Of a stretch of DNA of 64,000 bases, positions 13,222 to 25,299 are shown one piece after another (positions within the stretch are counted from its first letter, which is position 1; each line of letters opens with the position of its first letter). Where the stretch lies: positions 4,464,001 to 4,528,000 of the forward strand of contig CANUEZ040000140.1 of the NCBI GenBank assembly GCA_948099385.1, in the 5' to 3' direction. Position numbers and translations under genes: made by a program. The notes beneath the pieces are model-generated. The model worked only from the letters and a program-made list of their open reading frames with translations. It had not been told where the DNA came from and did not search any database. This stretch comes from Fasciola hepatica. Taxonomy: Eukaryota > Platyhelminthes > Trematoda > Plagiorchiida > Fasciolidae.

Positions 13222-15149
13222 ACTGAATACCGAATATTATTTCACCTTCGAACAATCTAGTAATACTAACATAAAACGGAAATTTGATATAGGATGTAGG
13301 AGTCACCATCACCATTGGTCGCACGACAATCTAACTGGTCCAAAGTGGCATCGATCAATGTTCCCTCCAATTGGTTGATTGTTAGTATGGCGAGCCAACA
13401 CTTGAGCTGAATTATTTCGTGTCTCATGGATCCATTGTCCAGTCGTGTGAGATCCCGTTCACTCAAACCTTGACCTGGATTTTGGACAGACGCTAAGTGC
13501 TAACTGTTACCGAGGCCCGGCTGTCTTTCGCCGATGGCGCACTCCGTTTGAGATACGCACTAAATGCTTCTGTACTTCGACTTATCAAATATAATCACAA
13601 TGTTTTTATCGCGAATTCGTTCTCCGGGAAAACCATGGATCTGTTCACATTCTCCTATTTCGTCTTGTGAGATATTTTGAAAATATCCGAATATTCTGTT
13701 CACTCTTGACAACGGAACATTACAGTTTCCGACGTTTTTCAATTTCAGATAACAATAAATATCCCGGAGCACATTGGGGAGGTTGAAATGAACAGACCGA
13801 AATCTGTCCACCTCGAAATCTACATTCCGAATAACCGTGAGATCATTGAATCTTCATTGTTGATTATCTGCCCAAAACCCGAGGAGTCTGATAAGCCACA
13901 GTGCACTGTAAAAGTACTCCGTCTGAGCAACGGAAAACAAATTGAAATTGCCCATACAAGCATCTCCAATATCATTGAGGTTAACGTAGTGCAGTAGAAT
14001 CCAATGCAAATCAATTTACGAATATCAGATCCTCCGGTGAAAATACCTTCTATTTCAAAGAAATTTTTAATTTCTAGCTGTTTATTTTCTGTCATTAGTG
14101 TTTTACTGGACTATACAAGTGATTCGGTTGGTTCTTAATCAACACAATTTACATGACAGCGATATAAGTAACACCTTTACATAAGAGGTTTATCGAAAGA
14201 GCGGATATCGGCCTAATATCACTCACTCATTGAGTTAGCCTGCAGACAATCTACGACTTTCCATGAGTGTTCTGTGGGCCACGATAGACTTTGTTCATGT
14301 ATATATTGTTTCTGGCCTCTAAGAGGAAATCTTAGGGGGGGGGTGCGAAGACGAATTCCGGCAGCTTATTCCTTGACCAAAATATGGTACCTCACCGTTA
14401 GGGACAGCTCACCACAAACCCTATCCCCGGAGGGGGGGGGGGGGCGATAGTTCATCCACATTCACCGTTTGGTCAGACTCAGCTAGGTGTGAAACCAATG
14501 CCGTCATCATTGAAGTACTAGTTTGAAACCTTGAAGGAAATTTTCTTTTCTCCTGTAGATTCAGGTGAAGACGAAACACGAGATGCAAATACGACCAATT
14601 TGGAGATCAAACTAAGTGTGACCCGTTGCATGGAAGTAGAAATCAAGAAGAGTATCACCATTCAGTTTGAATCCCGTTTTGATGAAGAATTGATTTTGAA
14701 AAGTGCAACAATCGATGTACGCCACAAAGATCAACCTATCAGGGATCTTGATTTAAAAATGTATATCAACACTTCGGATGTCTATCGAGGGTAAGTTGGA
14801 CGGAAATACGAGTGAAGTTACTGTTCAGTCTTTTCATTTACATCATGACCCAGGTGAAAATGCAATATTTTCGTTATATTCTTGCATTCAGAGTGACATA
14901 GATTTAACTTCACGTATTCACGCAGTGTTTAGCCACAGCAGATGTTGCAGTTTTGTGAGAGAAATAAATAAGACAGCTCAATGGTGATGCAACGAACGCG
15001 ACTGCTGAAATGAATACGAACGGTTATTAGTGAGAGAGCATCAACGTAAATAACCATCTCGGGGGAGTTTGGACACCTTATACTGCTGAATTGCGCAGCG
15101 TTTATTTTTAACGGTGACGGAGTGGTATTCAGGGGCATTGTACCACCAA

Positions 15150-15865
15150 GGATGTTGACTTCCGTTGGGTCACCGTCGACAAGCTTGCTCATCTTCATTC
15201 AGTTAAACATATCAAACAATTTCGTGGACGCACACAAATGCCCACTGGAACAGAAACTATGTTGACGGAAATCCAATTTGTGCATCAGAAACGTGAGGAG
15301 CAACGTTCTTCTAAGTGGAATTATAGGTGCAGTAACAAATCCTGGTCCAAGGTAATAAATTTCGGGAGAAAAATCTATTTTTCTGCATGTGAACTGTTGT
15401 GCAGCACTACAGCTTCTGATGACACTCATCCGCTGCATTCATCTACAACTTGTGGTAATTACCACTCTGGTAAACGTAGTAAATTTATATCGATGTATTC
15501 ATGAATAACACAGTTTTTAAGTCAGTTTTTACGTACCCAGCAAGGTTTCTTGTTCGGAATATGTATCTTGTGAACGACTTGTGGGAGAGTTTTACTTAAT
15601 CAAGATTGGCCTTTATCCATCAAGTTCTTCATTGACGAATATGGTGTGCTTATCAGTACAATTGGATTATTATCCTTTCATCGCCTACCCATGTATTTAT
15701 TGCCATTGCCAAACCATATAATTGATAAGTATTCACTGAAAACTTGCTCCTTTCGGACAAGTAAAGTGCGTCCTTAGCTTATTTGGAGTGGGTGCTCCTG
15801 TAAGATGAGTCACAACTGCAATTCTGTGTAAGTGAACAGTTGTGAACTGATGCAGGACTAACCAA
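15150..15865. other. Insertion specific to copy A intron 2
   Basis: The flanks align with copy B around 33300-33320, but these roughly 0.7 kb have no counterpart in B or C. The open frames at 15199-15504 on both strands show no recognisable family. It may be a mobile element fragment or sequence lost from B before the tandem duplication. Confidence 0.45.
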
Positions 15866-18800
15866 GAAGATGAAATTTTGCAACAATGTACCACTCAGTT
15901 TGCAAAATGTCCCTACCAGCATGTGGAACAGGATGATGGCATGAGGAAAAATTAAGGGAGACCTCTTTTTGAGCAATATTAGATAAAGTCTGTTATTTCA
16001 CACCAAACTGATTTCAGACTGCATGTCAAACAAAACATGGTGCAATCAAGGAGGAAGGGGTAGATAGTCCGAGTCGAAGACCGTTGCGCATAGAGATATA
16101 CAAGTAACTGACATGCCCTCCTGCGAGTGCGTCACACTGATAAACTAAATGATAAGCCGGTTGCTGAAGGCCAGCATAGTAGGAACTGCTGCTGATCTGT
16201 GAGGCACGAGCAATAAAGGAAACGTTTTGGTATTTCTGGTGTTTCTCAAAGAATTTAGGTTGTAACTCACGCTTTTCGAAGTGAACATTTTTCCTGCTCC
16301 GTGAACGTAGTTGTCTGGTGCATACTACATTTGCGATCGACAGCGAGTCGAGGAACAATGCACGAGAAATAGTATTACCTCACTCTCCAATATTCATCGA
16401 ACGTTGTTTTTGCGCTACGCATGTATTCACTCAAAATTTGTCATATGGCGAGAAACCTGTTAAACATGTTCCTGTGTATTTTCTCCCTTCGAAGATCGAA
16501 TTTAGAACTAGACGTCAACAGTGCAGTAAGCAACTAATTGTTTGAGATTGAACATCTGTGAATATATCTTCATATTAGATGCAGAAACTTAAAATTGTCT
16601 AACAAAGTCATCACAAGAAAGGTCACTAGGCTTGTGATTTCGTGAGGACCTTCCCATTCCAGTGCACTTTAAATAAAACGGGCAAACATACTTTTTCCAC
16701 CTCTGTCAAGAAGATGAACATCTTTTGGATGATTTCACCAAAGTGCTTTATTTGTGGAATCTCCTCTTCGATGAACTTCAGTACCAGATAGAAGGAAATG
16801 TTTCCTCGAACCCGCATTTTCAGCATAAATTCAGACCAGCTATTATAGGTAGAGGTGAATAATTAGCTCGGTAAAACTATCTTGGTAACAAGCTGATAGG
16901 ACCAACTGAGTGACTTCAGACGAATATTTTACATTACTATTGATATAATAGTTGTAAACGAACGGATAAGTTCGGGTAAGGAACATTCCAGTGAGGTTGG
17001 GGTGCTTGATTGTTCGAGGCCAATGCGAGCGTTGGGGTGTTTATTCTATTCAAATACGGTGTTATCTAACTTCCTAGCCTGTGAGTTGTCTGCATACTTT
17101 CTAAGCCCGTGCTCACTATGTACATATTCGGTGTCACTGTGATGCACAATTTGTTATAAGAAAAACAGAACATGAAAGGCCCGTAATATTTCTTGTAACA
17201 TATCCCGACAAGCATCAGAAAACTGTTTATGCTTACCGTCCTAGAGCATACACGAGTAAAACTTGAACGAAAAGCTTGCAACACACATTTGCGCAGCAAA
17301 ATATAATACGATATTCAAGGCTCATTAATAATTACTGCCTGGATACAGTACTGTGTTTCGTGATACAATACAGAGAATCCAACGTTGATGACTGGAAATT
17401 TTATATGCCCCAGATGAAACCAGATTTGAAAATCATGGATAGAAATAAATAAACAAAACTTATTTTGGATGCTTTATTTCACTTATGTAGTACTTCTGGC
17501 GTCACATTTTCCTGTTCTACAAATTGAACACCGTATCAACAATTTTGCTTGGGTTAGTGTGTTCAGGTGTTTGACACATTTCATCTCAAACAACGCGTAT
17601 GGTCGTGATATCACTACCCATTTCCTGTTACATAATGATTTCGAATCTATGAAACTTTTTCAATTTTTACTATTTAAAAAACCTGCACCTTCCCAACCTA
17701 ATGCAGTGATACGGTCCAAATAAAAACGACACTGAAGAATACGGAACGGTCCCAATGCAAATGCAAATTAACAATGCTGGATCTTCATGTTGGACCATGG
17801 GTCGTCGATGGAGTGCTGGTTGATACCAACAAAATGAATGCCAAGTTGAACAAGACAGATCTTCGACGAATGAAGATACGCGTGAGTGGAATACCTTCGT
17901 CAGTTCAGTGACCGAAATATATTGTGAATTTGTTTTCGGCTGTTTCCACTTTTTCAGTCTTTCTCACGAACTGATTCCGTCTAATTCAACTAATAAATGA
18001 TGTCCATATTTCCAATATACTTATTTTATATGTCACATTCGAATCCCCAACTTAAGATTCGTTGTAAATACCGATATGTGTATAACATTTGGGATTTCAC
18101 ATCCATCAAAATTTATGTCTCCTCCAATATTGACATTCAATATTCGACAAACACATTCTACAGAATAACTAAAACAGACCATTCATTGGTTGAGGATTAT
18201 GATTCCAAACAGATTTGATCAGTGAATTAATTGGGATACCAGACAGATTGAAAGGCGTCGCAGGATGAGAAGCATCGTCAACTCCAACCCTCGTGATGAA
18301 GAAACTGAAGCATTCCTCACAAAAATGTAACGATTAGTCAGCTGCCCAGATTTTGACTAGAAATTGTTAAGGCGGAATTGCAAGTTTCAAATTAGTGTGA
18401 CAAATAGGACTCGGTTCAACGGTCTCATTAATTAGAAAAGTAAGGTAATCACACAAAGTTTTGATTACATTCGAAGTAAAGTCGAGGTTTATTCAAAAGA
18501 TGTCAAATTGCACTGAAATTATTCCACGTCTTCATTGGCGCAAACTATTCCACGAAACAGTTTCAAAGTGGTTATTTTATTACTTCAAAAACGTATATAT
18601 GAATGATCCATTATGTTTCGGCAATCCTGAATTACAAAATGCATAGGAAATAACATGTATGGTGTACATTATAATCTAATGATATTGGCCTTTGTTTCAG
18701 ATAGAAGATTTCGTCTCAATAGACACATGGAATTCCTCAGTCAATGTCCGATTAACAGAACTATTTTATTTTAGTTCACACCTTCGACTGAGGATATTGT

Positions 18801-20344
18801 CTTTCACTATGATTTTGTACTGCCAGTTGCAATTCCCCATCGATAAACATCCGTGGGCTACAGTTCATACCATAGGTCATGTGATCTTACATTCCAAACG
18901 CAGTAAGTAATGCTCAGGTGGCATGTTCTTCTCATTTTATAACTGTAATATCATTCATTTGTGTTGTTCTAATGTTTCTGTTTTCAATAAATCATCACCA
19001 ACAAATTGTAATGTATTATCATTTAAGTGAATTACAATAAAACCGCTGCCAATTTATTGAATAAAGGTTCACTGTTGAACACTGAGTGCATAGGCATATT
19101 ATTTCCAATAAAACTCTTCCATTCATGTTAGAGAAAAGTATGTCCTTCTACGGTTTCTCCAGAGTCTCATGATTGTTTATCCCACACTGTTCTGATTACC
19201 AGCTTGTGTTTATATTACTGAATCAGTGTTGGATTTTCTTTCGTATTTAAAACTAGACCAATTCAAACAACTGATCGACCACAATCCGAGTGAAACTACG
19301 GATTGACAAGTCCAAACATGGACATCCGCATACCAAACAACGGAATCCGTGTCCCTGACGACCACCGGAACCACGCATATCAATAAATCGCCTTTCAATC
19401 GACGACACTAGACCATACTACTGGGAAAAGCGAGTGATATATATTACATCCGGATAAATTTACCGGACTTTGAGGACAGATGGTTCTCCAGCCACATTTC
19501 AATCACCTCAGATGGAAGAGCATTTTCTGATATCGCAGAGGTTCATTTTATTGGCCAAACCTAGAATTTGCTGTCACTGAAATGAATTTCGAAAATACCT
19601 ATTTCCCTTCTCTCAACGTAATTCGATTTTCGAGTGAATTCCGTAAATTATTGCAATATTAAATAACTGCCCAAAGCAAAACGGGTGAATCAAGCTTGGA
19701 AAGGATATTCACACTCTTCAGTTCTGTAATATTCTTACTCTCGTTCAGAGTAATTAAATGGAAGTAGATGCTGTGAATCAAACTCTTGTACACGTTCGAA
19801 CTCTTCCATATATTTTCTGAATAACTGCATCTATAATTTGGACATCCAGATTAACGAATTCATTTCAACCGAAACTTTCCTTTTCATCGGCACCTTCTTT
19901 GCAGTATACCTTCAATGCATACCACGACAACTCACATATCTGTGTCTTCAAACACTCGTTCCAAGCCCGAGGACTTAGGATTATACCTACGAAACCAGTG
20001 ATCAAAAGTGACATACCAAAATCTTCCGTCCAAATCTCTATGGCATACCTTACAAAAGAGACATCCACCAATTTGGTGAGTTCCAAATAGCTGTGTTTCT
20101 TTTCGCATCCTCCCAAGAAATGTTTCCTAATATTTGGGGAAATCTGGCCACTGAAAGTTGAAAGTAAAACTGCACCGACAAAATTGCCGACTCACAATGA
20201 AACATTACTGTTAACTATTTTTAAGTGATTGGTAAACGATAGTTATTAAATAAATCTAAACTTTTCCTTTATTACATGCCACTGAATGGTCCATCCGCGC
20301 CGCATGTCACCCATTGTCCTTTGTTGAAGCAATCCCTTTTTTAG

Positions 20345-20542
20345 ATCCTTGCATTAAACCGTACACGCTGGCACTGGAAGGAGGACCCACACTCCCAAAA
20401 TCAATGCTGTTATTTAATCGATCATATATTCGTGTGAAAGATATATTGATCATCTGCCATACAGTCCCACAATTGGCCACATTCTCCTATCCCAGAAAGA
20501 AATGTACTGGTCTTGTTGACGGGAATCGTTTAACGTAATTTG
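20345..20542 (+). other. Candidate symmetric exon with in-frame stop (copy A)
   Basis: It has a strong acceptor (AATCCCTTTTTTAG) and a consensus donor (GTGAGT). Its length is 198 nt with phase 1 on both sides, so it can be included or skipped without changing the frame. The frame encodes GGPTLPKSMLLFNRSYIRV and a Cys pair but meets TAA at 20536-20538, two codons before the donor. The identical sequence is at 28614-28811 on the reverse strand. It could be a decayed exon, a poison exon, or an alternative 3' end. Confidence 0.4.
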
Positions 20543-22199
20543 GTGAGTGACAACCTGTCGATTCAATTAATACTATTTTCAAAATTTACTGAGCCGAAAC
20601 GGCACTCGTTAACTTCACTGTCGCCATTCATTATTCGTTTCTGTTATAGATCTTGGCCCAATGATATCGCAAATAATAACCTACCAAAATGAAGACAAAC
20701 GTTTCTTCGCCGTGGGTCCAAAGTGGAGTAGCATTTTGAGTACCAGAGATTTGACAGACCAGTGGACTGGAATATCCTTACCTGGATATCGCAATTGCAT
20801 TGATGGGAAGAACCACACAAATACAACATATCTCCTATGGGAGGAAACACGAACGTTTAACAAGAATCTATATGGTGCGAAGTGTGCAGAATTCACAGCC
20901 GACGATTGGAACTGTAAGTAATGGCTCTAATCGCATTTTGTAGCACGATCCATGATGAGCTATTCACGTTCGAATTTGTGACACATGACTGCCACGACCA
21001 GTGATAAAATTATCATGTTGCGTAAGTCACAAATGTCATTATTACATGATTTTTCAAACTGCAGACACAATATCTGCCACTTGTAGCAAAGCTAGTCGAA
21101 ACTTATTTGAAATCTGTTATTTGTTTCAGTGTGCTTCGACGGTATTTACTACAAAAACCAGATGGTCGCAGTCTGGACGGACGAAGCCGGTCTACAACTC
21201 CCGTCGTCCGGCTGAACAGATCTCACATGTGCATCACGGCGTGACTGCATTCTCAGCCCAACCACACATTTCCGTGCTCTGTTTTCCAGTTCTAATGAAT
21301 TATTTTGTCAATTTTGTCATTCTATGTTGTCTTCATACAAGGACCATCACAGAACGAATGATTGTTCTTATTTGTATTGACTCGCTGCCACTATTAGTTC
21401 TGAACTAATATACAGTCGTGCATCCTATTCGAATTGCACTACTTTTGTTTATATGCACAAATAAAAAATACTCACCTTATTACACTGACTGTCATCACAT
21501 TATTTAGGTGTCACAATGTCTACGACAAGCTTCGTCTATTATTCATAAGAATCACATTCTGTTGTCAACTAATCGAACAAGTACTTTTCGCCCTCGGTCA
21601 CAGAACTTCGGCGTTTTCGTTCACAATTTAATTCTTCCGGCATTTTTTGTTTTAATTCTATACCATATCTCACTCTACGAAGAAATAAAAAAACTTTTCG
21701 CCTTAGTTATTTTTGCTGCAAATTTACCGAAACATTGGCACCTTCAGTCAGCTGAACATTACGTTTCCTTCGGTGTGTACAGGTAGAGTAGGAATTTTGC
21801 AAATCCCAAAGGACAGTCTCAATTTTTTCAACACACTGTAATTGTGACTCTGTGCATCAGTACGGTTCTCGTACGTAGCAAGCACAAATAATACGCTGAA
21901 GATATCCACATCTCAATGTCACCGTACCATGAACTCACTTGTGCAACACCGTGAAGGCCAATCAAATACCAGAACCCGTGACCAAGAAACTATAATGCAG
22001 ACGCATTTAAATGCAACAGACTTGCAGCCTACCAAATGTACAACGTGAGCACTCCACGGAGAGGTCGAATGCAGCAAAATAATACTCAGAAGCTTGTTGG
22101 TACGCAAACCAAAGAAATTACCACAAAACACATAAGTGAGTAAGCTAGACAAATGTACGTGGAAATTGGGGTTAGAGAAGAAATTCAGCACACTTGTTC

Positions 22200-22645
22200 A
22201 ACATTTTGGTGTAGCTTAACGGCTCTGGGCCCCATAGAAACCCTAAATTAAGAGCTCATAGGTAATATATTCCTTCTGAGAATAAGGGAGGCCCGATCGA
22301 GATGAAGTGTGATAAAGTCAGTGGTCCAGATGATTGCCGCCATAAGAGATGTTGTGGGCATGAAGGTACATTGTCTCGTGTCTTTTGGGCATATCGACAA
22401 CTGCCCGCAGTGCTTTCAATGTTTGGGAAGAAACCACAAGTTGTGGGAATGCCGGTAAGATAACCCATGTAATCAAGGCTGTTGTAAGGCTCACCATCAC
22501 GGATTGTTACATTAGGACTCCAATTTGCTGAACGGTTCATGTTGTGTCCCAAATTACGTAAGCAGAAGGAAGGCACACGTGAGCTGGTGAATGTGTATAC
22601 TGTGGCAACTAAGCCAAGCACAAGCGCAAGCAAATAAGTAGACAC
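22200..22645. repeat. Dispersed repeat at inner palindrome edge, with reverse-strand ORF
   Basis: The sequence GGTGTAGCTTAACGGCTCTG begins a repeat that occurs here, reversed at about 26720-26955, and in diverged form at 25862-25995. The reverse-strand frame 22645-22256 (129 residues) starts MSTYLLALVLGLVATVYTFT, hydrophobic enough for a signal peptide. Its C-terminal half overlaps the repeat. A fragment of a BEL/Pao element is possible because pol relics of that type follow, but I could not anchor it by motif. Confidence 0.45.
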
Positions 22646-23269
22646 GCAAATACGTAGCTTGCATGTGAGTCAACGATGTATTGAAGTGAAAGCGTAGGCC
22701 GAGTGCACAATCGGATTGCACCACACGAGGTCACTCGACAAGTGGAACGACCTCATTGGTCAGTGCTGTTTGGAACGAACTAGGACTAACGTCAACTGTG
22801 TACATGTGTGTACGACTGCGAGGCGTGTAATCATGGATGCAAGATATTTGGATCAGGTGTTTGCAGTGGGCGTGTGCGCGCTAGAATGTCTGTCTGAGCA
22901 CATGACCGTTCATTCCGAGCACAACATTTCAAATATAGTGTCCCATACCGGTCTGTATATGTGGATCGAATGGGAGATAACAGGCTATGCGTTTATGGCC
23001 AGCGGTTTGGACACCACTTTCGTCTGCGGCAGCTTTTTGAGTGTCATCGGGATAGAAATTCATGCATTATTTACTTCTGTTACAACATTTAGCGGTTCAT
23101 ATGCCTCGAAGAAAATCACTCCTGATGGGTATCGAAGGATCTGTAGTGTTTCCAAAGATTATGCCTTCTGTTAGAATAGAAAACCGTTCCGCGATGGCCA
23201 GTCTTTAGTTCTTAGCTGAAGGAACAACAAGGAAAACTGTGCTGATAATAGTGGGCTGCCAAGTGCGTG

Positions 23270-24365
23270 TAGCCTACTGGATACTCGAACAAAACTCGGA
23301 GGTGGTAAACAACCATTCGCCATCCGAACGGCTCCCGAGTGGATGCTACTTGGTACCCACGGGCCCGGAAATGATGAACGAACAACTATGAGCTGCAAAT
23401 CTTCGCAGACGCTTCCTCAGAGAAGATCTCATCTTAGTATAATCCACTGTAATACAGAGAATTTGGAGCCGGAATATACTACACGCGTTCTGGATGGGCA
23501 ACCCGACGTCTTGTACCACCCAAAGTGGTACCTGCCAAACCACTCCGTGGTCAGTCGGAAAACACCCAGTAAGCTGCTTGTTGTGTTCGATTGTGCAGCA
23601 GCCTGGGAAATAGGCCTCTAAGCGATAGATTATTCCAGTGACCAGATGCCACTTGCTACCTGGTTTCACTACTTTAAAGATTTCGAAAGAAACGGATAAC
23701 TGTCACAGCAGACATCGAGGGATTGTTTATGCAAGTGCAAGTGCACCCGGAAGGCAGCAGAGCTGTGCGTTTTCCTTGGTGGTTCACGGACGGCCTAAAT
23801 TCCAAGCCAGTAGAACATCCAAAGACCCCATACGTGTGTGGAGCAACTTCCTCCCACTTCTGTGCCAACTTTGCTCTCCGTTAAGCAGCCGATCAGTTTG
23901 GAGAACAATACAACTGTATCGCCATGCATGTAGCACCAACTTCCGCGGTAACGACAATTTGATCTGGTCACCGAGTGTGAAGACTGCATTCAGCTTCGGA
24001 AAGCAAATCCAAGGGATGCTGGCCCGGACAGGTTCCTGTATCCACAAGTGTATGGGCAACTCTCTGGATGTGCTGAAGAAAATTTCTCGGTCCAACAGGA
24101 CCATGAATCATGTAGAGTTCCACAAACCATGAAAGAACATCAGAACACATTGGGTATTCATTGGGGGGCTATATGCGATATGTTCTGCTTTGCCATATCA
24201 TTTCGGAACGACCACTTACCAGGAGAGATGGCCTACCGGGCAGTTTCATTTTTTTACAATCCAATAGGATTTATGTCCTTTTTAATCCTCACACCAAAGG
24301 TCTCTGTGCACTGTGTGGAAGGCCTTCAGACTGGTCGTGCTGTTCGTTACATCTCGGGAATATTT
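23270..24365 (+). pseudogene. BEL/Pao retrotransposon pol relic
   Basis: The segments occur in BEL/Pao order across shifting frames. Near 23310-23400 there is a TALGW--GP-like stretch (APEWMLLGTHGPG). At 23525-23600 YLPNHSVV and then KLLVVFDCAA match the RT fingers (LPHH-V--------R-V-DCAA). Around 23690-23890 the counterpart of D-EGMF-Q--V and of the S---CANYALRR-A segment appears in pieces. At 24048-24371 TLGIHWGAICDMFCF, then LPGEMAYRAVSFFYNPIGFM, match the G--W----D-F and R----S-YDPLGF motifs after the RT. Stops and frameshifts are frequent. It lies wholly inside the palindrome spacer. Confidence 0.7.
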
Positions 24366-24689
24366 TGCTAAATCACCACTTTACTTGCATCAATATCACA
24401 TTATTCTTCTTTTGTTGTCATAGAAACGGTGTTCTATTGGCGAAATATCTATTATTGTATCATATCCGCGTGACTTCATCAGATCATTGAAATAATTGAA
24501 CTCGTAGTCGGAATGCAGCTTTGGAAAGTCAGTAAGGAACAAAACGAAGAGAATTTTCGGAAATCCAAACGAGCATCACCGTAAACATTGAGCTGATTGG
24601 AAAGTTGGACTACGGAAGCAAGCTTTGTCAAGTATGTGCTCACCAAATATCATAAACTCCGATGTTTGATCACTGATTGGGAAATCAAC

Positions 24690-25290
24690 CGAATTGAATG
24701 ATTTGGTCCATCTTCGGGAGTATAACCAACTGGGTGTCATTTTCCTACGAAAAACATGGGTCCACACTAATGTTGTTGATGAAATCATCACACTCGATGG
24801 GTTTAAACTCCTTTCGCGTCAACCGCCCGGTGCTGTACCGCGAACGTGGAGGAGGCGTCATTACTTTTATAAATGAACGATGGTTTGGTCGAGCGAGGAG
24901 CATTTTTCAAATATTCTTCATCTCACATCAGCGCCTCTGTGCTAGAGTGCAAAACTGAATGCCTAAGTCATCACTCGTCTATAATTCTTGTTACCATGTA
25001 CATCTGCCCAACATGTACTCTCTCCGAGCTTGATGAATTTTCTGATACTTTCTCTACAAATCTACTGAACTTTTTTGACTCTTCCTTATGTGTTGCCTGT
25101 GGCGATTTAATTAGGATCAATGTGAGTTTCCTTAGATCTCCTTGCCTGGCGAACATTTATACTTTCTCCATCAAACTTGACGCCAAGATAGATCTTTGTC
25201 ATATCAATACTCCTGAATTGTTTTATTTCTTTCTTCCTCAAATTGGCAGTTCTTATCATGCGAGACGTGGCAAAATGAAAAACGGAGACT
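24690..25290 (+). pseudogene. Non-LTR retrotransposon AP-type endonuclease relic
   Basis: Two frames together read as the exonuclease-endonuclease-phosphatase domain of a CR1-like LINE. The first has FRVNRPVLYRERGGGVITFI, matching the R-DR---RGGGV-I-V stretch. The second (24873-25292) has VTMYICPTCTLSELDEFSDT, then ACGDLIRIN for the catalytic GDFN, and LDAKIDLCHINTPE for LD---D-IF-N. GDFN is degraded to GDLI and a frameshift separates the halves. The direction matches the BEL/Pao relic just upstream. Confidence 0.65.
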
Positions 25291-25299
25291 AAAGAAATA

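Larger units (their letters stand above)
13749..21215 (+). pseudogene. Multi-exon gene copy A (unknown extracellular protein), exon 1 decayed
   Basis: Exons inferred from GT-AG borders and phase agreement: 13749-14036, 14559-14790, 17707-17881, 18701-18902, 20650-20913 and 21130-21215 (stop TGA). An AATAAA lies at 21460. Exons 2 to 6 join in frame; exon 2 ends in GG and exon 3 supplies T for Gly in the segment NTSDVYRGDTVQIKTTLKN. Exon 1 has an in-frame TAG after IIEVNVVQ and a 1-bp deletion (288 versus 289 nt in copies B and C), so this copy is probably dead or starts elsewhere. A candidate alternative exon at 20345-20542 (198 nt, phase 1/1) contains TAA at 20536. The many N-X-S/T sites and cysteines suggest a secreted or cell-surface ectodomain. 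I do not recognise the family. Confidence 0.5.
13222..22342 (+). repeat. Inverted duplication, left copy (A block)
   Basis: This block matches 26814 to about 36085 in reverse complement. From 16818 to 22342 the match appears perfect and ungapped: every position x pairs with 49156-x, and all open frames translate identically. From 16818 out to about 13222 the same order of sequence continues, but with many substitutions and several indels. Differences include an insertion in this copy at about 15150-15860 and a missing 0.75-kb intron segment near 14520. Identity drops abruptly at 16818. Confidence 0.93.

Noticed and set aside
14330..14450. Runs of G at 14334-14342 and 14433-14445
   Set aside because: Likely simple expansions inside a PLE-derived intron remnant; copies B and C have shorter CCCC tracts at the same places.
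18692..18910. Resemblance of exon 4 (CQLQFPIDKHPW) to the Cys-loop of ligand-gated ion channels
   Set aside because: The spacing and second cysteine do not fit, there are no downstream transmembrane segments, and neighbouring exons do not match that family.
19865..20116. 83-residue reverse-strand frame in the left arm
   Set aside because: It lies in an intron of copy A, has no exon borders or motif, and is duplicated only because the whole arm is.
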